A stretch of 64,000 nt of DNA, taken from NCBI GenBank assembly GCA_947500035.1, contig CANMQP010000015.1:1-64000 (forward strand). The letters run 5' to 3'. This DNA comes from an uncultured Kiloniellaceae bacterium (GTDB taxonomy: Bacteria; Pseudomonadota; Alphaproteobacteria; Kiloniellales; Kiloniellaceae). Of the stretch, positions 7,739 to 15,579 are shown in pieces (position 1 is the first letter of the stretch; each line of letters opens with the position of its first letter). The position numbers were made by a program, and so were the translations under genes. Below the pieces are notes generated by a model. It had not been told where the DNA came from. It did not search any database and saw only the letters and a list, made by a program, of their open reading frames with translations.

Positions 7739-10522
7739 TCACCCCCTCTGCACCGCATCCATGACGGCCCTGTAGCCCCACTTCTCAAGTTCCAGTACCA
7801 GCAGGACCGCAACGCCGATGACGATGATCTGAAGCCCCTGCAGCAGATCGAGGGGCTGGACGCCGAACAGTAACTGCATAAAAGGCAGATAAGTAAAGAG
7901 CACCTGAAGAGCGATCACCACGCCGACCGCGATCAGCACGGCCGGCGTTCCCAACAGGCCGCGCCAGGTGATCGAGGGTCCCTTGAGATAGCGCACGGAG
8001 AAGAGATAAAAAATCTCCAGAACTACCAGCGTATTCACGGCAATGGCCCGCGCCTGCTCGATGGGTGCGCCCTGGGCCCGGGCGAATATGAATTCACCGA
8101 AAATTGCGCCTGTGAAGAGGAGCGACACGAAGACGGTTCGCCAGAGGAGGAAGGGCGATAGAATCGCTTCATTGGCCGGGCGCGGCGGTCGTTCCATGAT
8201 GTTTGCTTCGGCGGGCTCAAAGGCCAACGCCAGCGCTAGGGTCACCGCGGTCACCATATTGACCCAGAGTATCTGAACGGCGGTGATGGGCAGCGTGCTT
8301 CCCAGAAGGATCGCACCGATCAGAACGCAGGCTTCGGCGCCATTGGTCGGAAGGATAAAAAGAATAGCCTTCTTCAGATTGTCGTAGACCCGCCGGCCTT
8401 CCCAGACGGCGTCGGCGATGGTTGCGAAGTTGTCGTCGGCCAGCACCATCTCGGCCGCTTCTTTAGCAGCTTCGCTGCCGGTCCGGCCCATGGCGATGCC
8501 GACATCGGCGCGCTTGAGAGCAGGCGCGTCGTTGACGCCATCACCGGTCATGGCGACGACCCCGCCCCCGGACTGCAGGGCCCGGACCAGCCGCAGCTTG
8601 TGCGCCGGACTGGTCCGGGCAAAAACCGCTGTCTCATTGACGCGCGCCGGCAGGTCCTGGTCGTCGATGGCGTCGAGGTCGCGGCCGGTCAGGACCGCGT
8701 CTGCATTTTGCAGCCCAAGCTGGCGCGCAACGGCAACCGCGGTTCCGGCATGATCACCCGTGATCATCTTGACGCGAATACCAGCGGCACGGCAGTTCGC
8801 GACGGCGGCAACCGCCTCCGCGCGCGGCGGATCGATCAAGCCGAACAGCCCCAGGAACGTTAGTCCCTCCTCGACATCCTCGAATTTAAGTCCAATTTGC
8901 GTGCGCTCGACAGGCTTCGCCGCGACGGCCAGCACCCTTTGACCACGCGCGGCAATTCTCCCGGCTGTCTCCTCCCAATAGCGGCGATCGAGCGCACCGT
9001 CACCGCCGCCATCGCGCTGCCAGGCGCACATCTCCATCAGGCGCTCGGGCGCCCCCTTGACGACAATTCGGACATGACCTTCGTGATCGTGATGCAGACT
9101 GGCCATAAAACGGTGTTGCGAATCGAAGGGGATCGCATCGCGGCGCGGCCAGGCCTGGCGCTCAAAAGCCGGGTCGAACCCGGCCTTGACGCCCGCGACA
9201 ACCAATGCGCCCTCAGTCGGATCGCCATCGATGATCCAGTGCCCGTCGGCGTCGCGCATCTCCGCATCGTTGCACAAAAGGCCCGCCAGACAGACCTCGC
9301 GCAACAAGGGGTAGACCTCCGGCTCGATATGGGCGCCCTCGAGCGAGAAGTGACCCTGTGGCGCGTAGCCGACACCGCTGACATCGAAGATCCGCCGCTC
9401 GGTCGCGATCGAAGCCACCGTCATCTCGTTCCGGGTCAGGGTCCCGGTCTTGTCGGAACAGATCACCGAGACCGACCCAAGGGTCTCAATGGCAGGCAAT
9501 CGGCGCACGATAGCCTTGCGGCGCGCCATGCCCTGGACGCCGATCGCAAGCGTGATCGTCAGGATCGCCGGCAGACCCTCGGGAATAGCCGCCACCGACA
9601 AGCCAACAACCGCCATGAAGATTTCCGAAAAACCGTAATCGCGCACCAGGAGCCCGAAGGCCAGAACCAGTACGGCCAGTGCGAGAATCCCACCGGTCAG
9701 CCACTTGGCGAAAACCGCCATCTGGCGCAAAAGCGGCGTCTGCAGAGTCGTGACTTCGGTCAGCATACCGCTGATGCGGCCAATTTCAGTCTGTCCGCCT
9801 GTGGCGACAACAACGCCCCGCGCCTGGCCATAGGTTACCAGGGTGCCGCTAAAAGCCATCGAGAGACGGTCGCCCAGACTGGCCTTCTCTGCGACCGCTT
9901 CAGTGTCCTTCGCGACCGGAACGGATTCACCGGTCAACACCGATTCATCGACCTTGAGTCCCTGAAGATCGAAGAGCCGCAGATCCGCGGGCACCCGGTC
10001 TCCGGCCTCGATCAAAACCACGTCGCCAGGTACCAGGTCTTGGGCTGCAATGGTGACGCGCGCCCCCGACCGGATCACGCTGGCGGCGGGTGCCAGCATA
10101 CTGCGTATCGCCTCCAGGGCGCGCTCGGCCTTACCCTCCTGCACAAAACCGATCACGGCATTAATGATCACGACAGCCAGAATCACCTGAGCGTCGATCC
10201 AGTGGCCCAGCGCGGCAGTGACGAGGGCCGCGGCCAAGAGAACATAAATCAGAAGACTATTGAACTGGGCCAGAAACCTGGAGAGCGCACCACGGCGCTT
10301 GGGCTGAGGCAGAAGATTTTGGCCGAACGCGATCAGGCGCCGTTCGCTCTCAGCTACGCTCAAACCATTCAGTCCACTGTCCTGCGCCGCAATGACCTCG
10401 GTTACGGAAATGGCGTGCCAGGGACGCTTTTGGCTGGGAGCGCAGATATGTTCAGACGGCAATGCCGAGAGCTTTCTCACCGCTGAAGACAGCGTCTTTT
10501 CGCCCATTGGGCCGCGCTCCAT
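7739..10522 (-). CDS. Class II (P2-type) cation-transporting P-type ATPase
   Basis: 927 residues with all P-type hallmarks: N-terminal cation-ATPase domain, TGES (197-200), PEGLP in M4 (about 315-319), phosphorylated D357 in DKTGTLT, and MTGDGVNDAPAL. M6 reads NMVTAVTLALALAFEP. IPEGLP places it with Ca/Mn/Na-type (PacL/PMR1-like) pumps rather than heavy-metal CPx pumps; the exact ion is uncertain. The ATG at 10507 is an alternative start with GGAG nine bases upstream. An FNR-like site lies about 80-95 bp upstream, and such pumps often sit beside usp and hsp20 genes in microaerobic regulons, as here. Confidence 0.85.
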   Translation of the reverse strand: MERGPMGEKTLSSAVRKLSALPSEHICAPSQKRPWHAISVTEVIAAQDSGLNGLSVAESERRLIAFGQNLLPQPKRRGALSRFLAQFNSLLIYVLLAAALVTAALGHWIDAQVILAVVIINAVIGFVQEGKAERALEAIRSMLAPAASVIRSGARVTIAAQDLVPGDVVLIEAGDRVPADLRLFDLQGLKVDESVLTGESVPVAKDTEAVAEKASLGDRLSMAFSGTLVTYGQARGVVVATGGQTEIGRISGMLTEVTTLQTPLLRQMAVFAKWLTGGILALAVLVLAFGLLVRDYGFSEIFMAVVGLSVAAIPEGLPAILTITLAIGVQGMARRKAIVRRLPAIETLGSVSVICSDKTGTLTRNEMTVASIATERRIFDVSGVGYAPQGHFSLEGAHIEPEVYPLLREVCLAGLLCNDAEMRDADGHWIIDGDPTEGALVVAGVKAGFDPAFERQAWPRRDAIPFDSQHRFMASLHHDHEGHVRIVVKGAPERLMEMCAWQRDGGGDGALDRRYWEETAGRIAARGQRVLAVAAKPVERTQIGLKFEDVEEGLTFLGLFGLIDPPRAEAVAAVANCRAAGIRVKMITGDHAGTAVAVARQLGLQNADAVLTGRDLDAIDDQDLPARVNETAVFARTSPAHKLRLVRALQSGGGVVAMTGDGVNDAPALKRADVGIAMGRTGSEAAKEAAEMVLADDNFATIADAVWEGRRVYDNLKKAILFILPTNGAEACVLIGAILLGSTLPITAVQILWVNMVTAVTLALALAFEPAEANIMERPPRPANEAILSPFLLWRTVFVSLLFTGAIFGEFIFARAQGAPIEQARAIAVNTLVVLEIFYLFSVRYLKGPSITWRGLLGTPAVLIAVGVVIALQVLFTYLPFMQLLFGVQPLDLLQGLQIIVIGVAVLLVLELEKWGYRAVMDAVQRG

Positions 10523-10601
10523 AGATTCCGTCCAAAGCTGTCATATGGTTGTAGATGAACAGGGCGAAACGCAACTCTCGCCCATCGCAGGCTGTTGATC
10601 A

Positions 10602-10615
10602 TTGAGGCAGGTCAA
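10602..10615. promoter_or_regulatory. FNR/FixK-type box upstream of the P-type ATPase
   Basis: TTGAGGCAGGTCAA, i.e. TTGA-G-N4-G-TCAA, close to the TTGAT-N4-ATCAA consensus. It is centred 86 bp before the ATPase ATG and is the most degenerate of the five boxes in the window, though both TTGA/TCAA half-sites are intact. Confidence 0.6.
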
Positions 10616-10728
10616 TCAGCTGTTTCGGCTCTGTGAAACGCGAGGTGCCGCAGACAGGTACAAGGCATACACCGTATCATCTGGCTTACCGATCAGAGTC
10701 CACAAACCCGACCCAAGAGGGTCTTTGC

Positions 10729-11346
10729 TCAATCTGGCTTTTCGGTGGACTTTGTGGCTTTGGCGACAGAACCGGAAGACGGCGCGGAAGTTGCCCCGAC
10801 TGAGTTCACATCTGACTCTTTAACCTGACTCAGCCCTTCACCCATCAATTCATCGATAAACAGGCTCAAGAGTTGTGTCCTGCCGGTCACCCCCGCCTTG
10901 CGGTAGGTCGCGTTGCATTGCGCTTTGATTGTTCCTTCCTTGGTGTGTCTGGCCTTCGCAATCTCCGCAATCGAAAGTCCCTTGATCGCGAGCAAAGCGA
11001 CATCACGTTCGGATGGCGTCAGCGACCAGCTATCAAAACGGTCTTCCATCAACTGGTAAAACGCACCGGATGCCGCTCTCAAAGTCTTCTCCATCGATTT
11101 GTGCCGGAGCAGAACCTTGCGGATTTCACGAACTGTCAAACCAATCCCCAATGCCAACGCTACCACGATCGCGAACTCGAAGTACTCGTGCCCGATCCCA
11201 TTCAGTAGAAGTTCCATCCCGGAAATTTCGAGGGAGGCATCAGCGAAGAGAAGAACGGCACAAAAGACTTGCAGCCCCAGCAACCAAAAGAGCGTGGCAG
11301 CCTTGTGCCTGTGATCAGAGCCGTTGCTGCATGTGTGTCCGCTCAT
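10729..11346 (-). CDS. Membrane-anchored LuxR-type HTH regulator
   Basis: 205 residues. Two N-terminal membrane segments (about 17-36 and 55-75: LFWLLGLQVFCAVLLFAD; EFAIVVALALGIGLTV) are followed by a short helical linker and a LuxR-type HTH, LTPSERDVALLAIKGLSIAE onward, then a Ser/Thr/Lys tail. There is no receiver or ligand domain, so it probably reads the membrane state or a partner protein. It is the last gene of a likely operon PepSY protein, cytochrome b, regulator (21-bp gap to the cytochrome gene). The DNA target is unknown. Confidence 0.75.
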   Translation of the reverse strand: MSGHTCSNGSDHRHKAATLFWLLGLQVFCAVLLFADASLEISGMELLLNGIGHEYFEFAIVVALALGIGLTVREIRKVLLRHKSMEKTLRAASGAFYQLMEDRFDSWSLTPSERDVALLAIKGLSIAEIAKARHTKEGTIKAQCNATYRKAGVTGRTQLLSLFIDELMGEGLSQVKESDVNSVGATSAPSSGSVAKATKSTEKPD

Positions 11347-11367
11347 ACCCTTACCGTGTAGGAAACG

Positions 11368-11889
11368 CTATTCGGGAATTTCTTTTCTCCCCGTTATCAT
11401 AGCCTTTACAAGGTTGATCTTGGAGCGCCATGTTTCGAACATGACACCGGCCAAGTGAAGTCCGACACAGACAACCGCGTAGTCCGCGAGGATTTCGTGC
11501 CATTCCTCGACCCATGCAATCCCCCAGAAAGTATCGGTGCCCATCATGATGCCGGTCGTACCGATCAACAGCAGTGTCAGCAGCATATTGTAGACCATGA
11601 TTGCGCCAAGAGGGTTGTGGGATAAATGCGTTTCGGGCTCCCGTCTCGAAAGCGCAAAGAGATGCCTCCTCACCTCCGACAGGCTCGGCCAAAAAGCGCT
11701 GAAACGCGCATAGCGCGTGCCTGTCAGGCCCCACACACAACGCATCAGAACCAATGCGAAAAGCAGGTAACCCGCGATGCGGTGCGGAGCACCGTCTTCC
11801 TCCAGCAGGACATAGTTGGCGAGGAACAGCAGAGCCGTTCCCCAATGAATGACGCGGACAAGCGGGTCCCAGACCTTCACAGACCGCAT
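11368..11889 (-). CDS. Cytochrome b561-like (b/b6 domain) membrane protein
   Basis: 173 residues with four membrane helices and the usual haem-ligand histidines: VIHWG in helix 1, PHR before helix 2, EWHE and VGLHLAG in the last two helices. This is the Ni/Fe-hydrogenase-type b-cytochrome fold that passes electrons between quinol and c-type haems. The start at 11889 (MRSVKVWDPLVRVIHW) is chosen for AGAGGAG eight bases upstream; longer frames read into the preceding gene. It is encoded between a PepSY protein and the LuxR-like regulator, a common bacterial trio. Confidence 0.85.
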   Translation of the reverse strand: MRSVKVWDPLVRVIHWGTALLFLANYVLLEEDGAPHRIAGYLLFALVLMRCVWGLTGTRYARFSAFWPSLSEVRRHLFALSRREPETHLSHNPLGAIMVYNMLLTLLLIGTTGIMMGTDTFWGIAWVEEWHEILADYAVVCVGLHLAGVMFETWRSKINLVKAMITGRKEIPE

Positions 11890-12004
11890 GGCGCGACTCC
11901 TCTGTTGAAAAGGGGGAAATGGAAGGCCGGTCGCTCTTTTTGGCGGAAACGGCCAGGAATGACCAGACCTTCGCATGTGATCAGAGGTTGATCGGACGTA
12001 GGCT

Positions 12005-12286
12005 CTAATCTTGCTCGATCTTGACCACCTTGCCGGTCTTGGGGTCCACATAGATCTCGTAGCGTTCGCCGTCCATCAAGGCGTAGGCTTCTAGATATCC
12101 GTCTTCGACTTCGATCTTGCGGACCTCGTAGCCTTGCTTCCGAAGGCTCATGGTAATTTCCTCTTCTGTCTTGCCCGCATACGCGCCTTTCTCCGCTGCA
12201 GCGGAAGCAAAATGAAGCGGCAACAGCAGGGTGGCAGCCAAAGCGGCGGATGCGAAAAGACGGGGTGTGGCGGCGTACTTTGTCAT
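12005..12286 (-). CDS. PepSY domain protein, periplasmic
   Basis: 93 residues. The signal peptide (MTKYAATPRLFASAALAATL...ASA) precedes one PepSY unit with the usual pattern: KTEEEITMSLRKQGYEVRKI, EDGYLEAYALMDGERYEIYV, DPKTGKVVKIEQD. PepSY domains often modulate periplasmic enzymes or partner cytochromes. The ATG at 12286 follows CCGGAG. The next gene downstream encodes the b-type cytochrome, suggesting a shared complex. Confidence 0.85.
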   Translation of the reverse strand: MTKYAATPRLFASAALAATLLLPLHFASAAAEKGAYAGKTEEEITMSLRKQGYEVRKIEVEDGYLEAYALMDGERYEIYVDPKTGKVVKIEQD

Positions 12287-12772
12287 GGGAATCTCCGGGG
12301 TAGGACTGAAATGAAGCCGCCCGGAAAGCCATCTTCGCGACATCCCGACCGGTGTCCTCGATCTACGGAGCGTTCGATCGCCAAACCATTGGCCAGAGGT
12401 TTATGCCGTGAGGTTTATAACTAAAGTTTAGACGGACGTTTCTGGCGGAGACGACAAACGTCTATCTTCCCATCCAGTAGTTCTCCACCCAAACGCCAAA
12501 AGCGGCACACGCGCAATACAACTCCGCTCATGGCGCAGGCGAAGCAAGGCGGCGGAACCGTCGAGGCCATCGGCAAAATCGCCAGCTCGATCTCGGCTGC
12601 TTAAGCAAGAATCACAAAAAGAGGGATTGCCCACTGCAATCCCTCTCACAAAAACCTGTCTCCTGTGGCTGGGAGTTAGACCGAAATATGGTCTGGTCCA
12701 GGTCTAATAGCTGGATCAGATTCACAAGAACGATAAATCGTCTCCCGCAATTCCATCTGAACTTGATCTTGT
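12287..12772. other. Intergenic stretch with terminator and repeat relic
   Basis: It holds the promoter side of the PepSY operon, the usp terminator (12616-12645) and a decayed piece of the dispersed repeat (GATTCACAAGAACGAT, 12719-12734), where the inner hairpin seen in copies A and B is missing. A 73-codon minus frame at 12428-12649 spans the terminator and is not accepted as a gene. Confidence 0.5.
12616..12645 (-). terminator. Rho-independent terminator of usp
   Basis: Perfect 10-bp stem GAGGGATTGC / GCAATCCCTC with a 5-base loop; on the minus strand it is followed by TTTTTGTG. It lies 128 bp after the usp stop codon. Confidence 0.8.
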
Positions 12773-13618
12773 CTAGTGCGACATCAAGAGAGGCACCGGC
12801 ATGTGCTTCAGAAGTTCATGGGTCACGCCGCCCAGCACGATCTCGCGCAGACGCGAACGGCCGTAGGCCCCCATCACGATCATATCGACGGCATTGTCGG
12901 AGACATAGGCCAGGATGGCGTCCGCGACGCTGACCTGATCGGTGGTGACCTTATCCACGGTCACCTTGATGCCGTGGCGGGCCAGATGCCGCCCGATGTC
13001 GGCGCCGGGACGCTCTCCATGGGCGCCGCGTCCCACGACCGGATTGACCGATAGGACGGTGACGGACTTCGCCCGCTTGAGCATCGGGAGCGCGTCGGCA
13101 ACCGCGCGCGCGGATTCCCGACCCGGATTCCAGGCGATCAGGACATGCTCACCAAGGGTTTTTCCGGCACCGATGTAGGGCACCATCAGAACCGGGCGGC
13201 CCGCCGCCAGGATCACATCCTCGGGTAGTCTGGTGCCGCCAAGCGGCTCACTCTTGCGGTCGTCGACCTGTCCCAGCACGACGAGATCGGCGTAGCGGGA
13301 CATCTCGGCGATGGTGCGGGCCGCATCGACATCGGTGGTCTTAACGATGTGGCAGTCGCTGTTGACCCCGGCACGTTCCACGGCCTTGCGGAAATCATTC
13401 GAAATCAAATCCGCCCGTTCATGCTCACGTTGCCGCATCTGCTTGAGAATGTCGTCGGGCACATGAACTTCCATATAGGCCGCCATGGTGATCCCGGCGT
13501 CCAGCGCCAGCCCCGTCAAGTGAGCGTCATGAGACCGTGCCAGTTCGATGGCCGCCTGAACGCGCTTCTCGCAGGCCGCAGAGTCATCGAGATAAACGAG
13601 GATATCTTTGTAGGTCAT
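12773..13618 (-). CDS. Universal stress protein, tandem-domain
   Basis: 281 residues with two Usp domains: the first from MTYKDILVYLDDSAACEKRV, the second from about residue 150 (HVLIAWNPGRESARAVADAL) ending VMGAYGRSRLREIVLGGVTHELLKHMPVPLLMSH. The GxxGRSR-x-x-x-xxGGVTHE stretch resembles the nucleotide-binding G-2x-G-9x-G-S/T motif. The ATG at 13618 follows ACCGGAG; a longer frame to 13765 has no such site. It lies downstream of hsp20 on the same strand, 158 bp away. UspA proteins of this size are commonly induced at low oxygen. Confidence 0.85.
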   Translation of the reverse strand: MTYKDILVYLDDSAACEKRVQAAIELARSHDAHLTGLALDAGITMAAYMEVHVPDDILKQMRQREHERADLISNDFRKAVERAGVNSDCHIVKTTDVDAARTIAEMSRYADLVVLGQVDDRKSEPLGGTRLPEDVILAAGRPVLMVPYIGAGKTLGEHVLIAWNPGRESARAVADALPMLKRAKSVTVLSVNPVVGRGAHGERPGADIGRHLARHGIKVTVDKVTTDQVSVADAILAYVSDNAVDMIVMGAYGRSRLREIVLGGVTHELLKHMPVPLLMSH

Positions 13619-13776
13619 AATCGCTCCGGTGATTAAAGGGTCAAAAGTTTCGTTGTCTGGAATGACACAGAACCGGTCATAATGCGCGGACGCGAAGTCG
13701 TCGAAATTCAAGTGAGGCCGGGCACAAAGCTGCAGGTATCCGTGCGCCTGCACCCGGCCAGCCATTTAATGCGCGG

Positions 13777-14301
13777 TTAGCCTGACGCAATCTCGATCTT
13801 CTTGGCCGCTTCCACTTCTTTCGGATTCTTCGGGATCGAGACCGTCAACACACCATTCCTGAAGACCGCGGAGGCCTTCGAAGTATCAGCGGAGGGCGGC
13901 AGTCCAAAACTACGCTGGAAGCTGCCATAGCTGCGCTCAATGTGGCGGTATCCCTTTTCCTTATCTTCTTCCTCTTTGGCTTCCTTTTTCTCGCCGGTCA
14001 CGACAATCCGATCGCCTTTGAGCTCGACCGAGATGTCTTTTTCCTCAAGACCGGGGAGCTCCATTTCCATCGAAACGCCGTCATCGGTTTCCTTGAGATC
14101 GGTGCTGGGGTTCAGATAACCGCCATCCTCGCCCTTCTCGGCAAAGACCCGGCCGGGAAATCCCGATGCGTCGAAACCTGCCCAGAGCTCGTCGAAGAGA
14201 TGGTTCATATGATCCTGAAGCTCGACCAGGGGCCGGGCGGCTGTCTTGGGGGTTCCGGAAGCCTTCGACCAGGGCCAGGATACAAGGCGATGTTCACTCA
14301 T
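13777..14301 (-). CDS. Small heat shock protein, Hsp20/alpha-crystallin family
   Basis: 174 residues. The alpha-crystallin domain runs from about residue 65 to 165: STDLKETDDGVSMEMELPGL, then DISVELKGDRIVVTGEKKEA, SYGSFQRSFGLP, and the closing AVFRNGVLTVSIPK with the G-V-L tripeptide. The N-terminus (MSEHRLVSWPWSKAS) is typical of bacterial Hsp20 proteins in stress operons. It is an ATP-independent holdase chaperone in the cytoplasm. An FNR-type box and a TAGATT hexamer upstream suggest oxygen-dependent expression. Confidence 0.9.
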   Translation of the reverse strand: MSEHRLVSWPWSKASGTPKTAARPLVELQDHMNHLFDELWAGFDASGFPGRVFAEKGEDGGYLNPSTDLKETDDGVSMEMELPGLEEKDISVELKGDRIVVTGEKKEAKEEEDKEKGYRHIERSYGSFQRSFGLPPSADTSKASAVFRNGVLTVSIPKNPKEVEAAKKIEIASG

Positions 14302-14414
14302 GAGACTCCTCCTTACATTCTATAACTTGGGGCCGTAGCGCGGGGAAGATGCGCTTGAACAACGCATGGGCGCATCCGATTACCTCAATCTAAAACGCTC
14401 TCGTTTCCGCGGCA

Positions 14415-14428
14415 TTGATACACGTCAA
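14415..14428. promoter_or_regulatory. FNR/FixK-type box between hsp20 and the DUF2189 gene
   Basis: TTGATACACGTCAA, TTGAT-N4-GTCAA. It lies 114 bp from the hsp20 start and 105 bp from the DUF2189 start, which diverge. Placing the box at -41.5 on the minus strand puts TAGATT (14392 to 14387) at -10, so hsp20 is the likelier target; both may be served. Confidence 0.75.
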
Positions 14429-14532
14429 TGATGCACAGGCCGACCTGAGCGAGATTAACCTCTAGGGGGATACCGCCGCTTTGCGTTATCCTGCAATCGG
14501 CATGCGCGAATGACTTCTAGGGAGAAGAGTTT

Positions 14533-15327
14533 ATGAGTTCACAGGATACGGCTCAGGTCAGCGGACACGCGCCGCGTTTCACAATCCGGCCCGTGACCAT
14601 GGAACAACCGTGGAAATGGCTGGCAGCGGGCTGGAGCGACCTCTGGCGCGCGCCCGGCGTATCGCTGGCCTATGGGGCACTGCTGACGATTGTGAGTTTT
14701 TGCGTCTCGGCAGGTCTCTTCCTCTCCGGTCTCGAGTATCTGCTGCTGCCGATGATCGCGGGCTTCATGCTCCTGGGACCCATGTTGGCGGTCGGTCTCT
14801 ACGAAATCAGCCGGCGGCATGCCAATAACGAAGACGTGGACCTGAAAAGCGCGCTTTTCGTCAAGACCCGCTCCCCGGGTCAGCTCGCCTATATCGGCGT
14901 GCTCCTGACCCTGATGATCCTGGCCTGGATCCGGATTGCGACCCTGCTCTTCGCCCTCTTCTTCGGAACCCTGGAAATTCCGCCCCTCGAAGAAGCAACC
15001 CAGCTTTTGCTCTTCACCTTCGAAGGTCTTTCGATGCTGGCCGTGGGCACTGTGGTCGGCGGTTTCTTCGCCGCGGTGGTCTTCTCCGTCAGCGTTGTCT
15101 CAATTCCCCTGCTGGTGTTCCATAACGTCGACGCCGTTACCGCCATTCTGGTCAGCCTGCGCGCCGTGCGGGACAACCTGAAAGCCATGATCGTCTGGGC
15201 CTGGCTGGTCGCCATGGTCACGGCCTGCGGACTGGCCACTCTCTTCGTGGGTCTGATCGTCACCTTCCCGCTGATCGGGCACGCCACCTGGTACGCTTAC
15301 CGCGATCTGGTCCAGGAACGACACTGA
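14533..15327 (+). CDS. DUF2189 domain membrane protein
   Basis: 264 residues. After an N-terminal soluble part (FTIRPVTMEQPWKWLAAGW) there are about five to six hydrophobic helices, including LEYLLLPMIAGFMLLGPMLA and SFCVSAGLFLS. This layout matches the DUF2189 inner-membrane family, whose members are frequent next to cytochrome oxidase genes but lack a defined function. The ATG at 14533 follows AGGGAGAAGAG. The shared terminator at 15351 separates it from the convergent ccoS. Confidence 0.85.
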   Translation: MSSQDTAQVSGHAPRFTIRPVTMEQPWKWLAAGWSDLWRAPGVSLAYGALLTIVSFCVSAGLFLSGLEYLLLPMIAGFMLLGPMLAVGLYEISRRHANNEDVDLKSALFVKTRSPGQLAYIGVLLTLMILAWIRIATLLFALFFGTLEIPPLEEATQLLLFTFEGLSMLAVGTVVGGFFAAVVFSVSVVSIPLLVFHNVDAVTAILVSLRAVRDNLKAMIVWAWLVAMVTACGLATLFVGLIVTFPLIGHATWYAYRDLVQERH

Positions 15328-15350
15328 TCTGATTGAGAATAGAACGACGA

Positions 15351-15387
15351 AAAAAGGCTAGAGAGCCCCGCGCTCTCTAGCCTTTTT
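15351..15387. terminator. Bidirectional terminator overlapping the ccoS 3' end
   Basis: 15-bp perfect stem AAAAAGGCTAGAGAG / CTCTCTAGCCTTTTT with a 7-base loop, so both strands end in a T-run. It serves the DUF2189 gene (plus) and the ccoIS end (minus). The last codons of ccoS (KKARERGAL and stop) are encoded by the stem itself. Confidence 0.85.
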
Positions 15388-15579
15388 CTTGTCCGCTTCG
15401 TTGTCTTCGGGCGTTTTTTTCGTATCCGTATCGGTCTCTTCATCGTCATCGAAGAGAATACGGTGGGCCGCGCCGTCCAGGTCGTCGAACTGCCCGGACC
15501 TGAGCGACCAGAAGAAGGCCACGACGCCCAAGAGGCCCAGAAAGAGTGCGGCAGGAATAAGATAGCTCAGGGCCGTCAT
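15358..15579 (-). CDS. ccoS: cbb3 oxidase assembly protein CcoS
   Basis: 73 residues. One N-terminal membrane helix (LSYLIPAALFLGLLGVVAFFW) is followed by SLRSGQFDDLDGAAHRILFD, the CcoS/FixS signature, and a charged tail. CcoS is needed to load the haem and copper cofactors of cbb3 oxidase. Its ATG overlaps the ccoI stop by four bases (ATGA), so the two are translationally coupled. The charged C-terminal extension is somewhat longer than in short CcoS proteins, and its end is encoded by the terminator stem. Confidence 0.92.
   Translation of the reverse strand: MTALSYLIPAALFLGLLGVVAFFWSLRSGQFDDLDGAAHRILFDDDEETDTDTKKTPEDNEADKKKARERGAL

Noticed and set aside
8897-10486. 529-codon plus-strand open frame
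   Set aside because: Antisense of the P-type ATPase, a frequent artefact in GC-rich DNA; no domain recognisable.
12428-12649. 73-codon minus-strand frame
   Set aside because: It spans the usp terminator and begins within a region of poor coding character.
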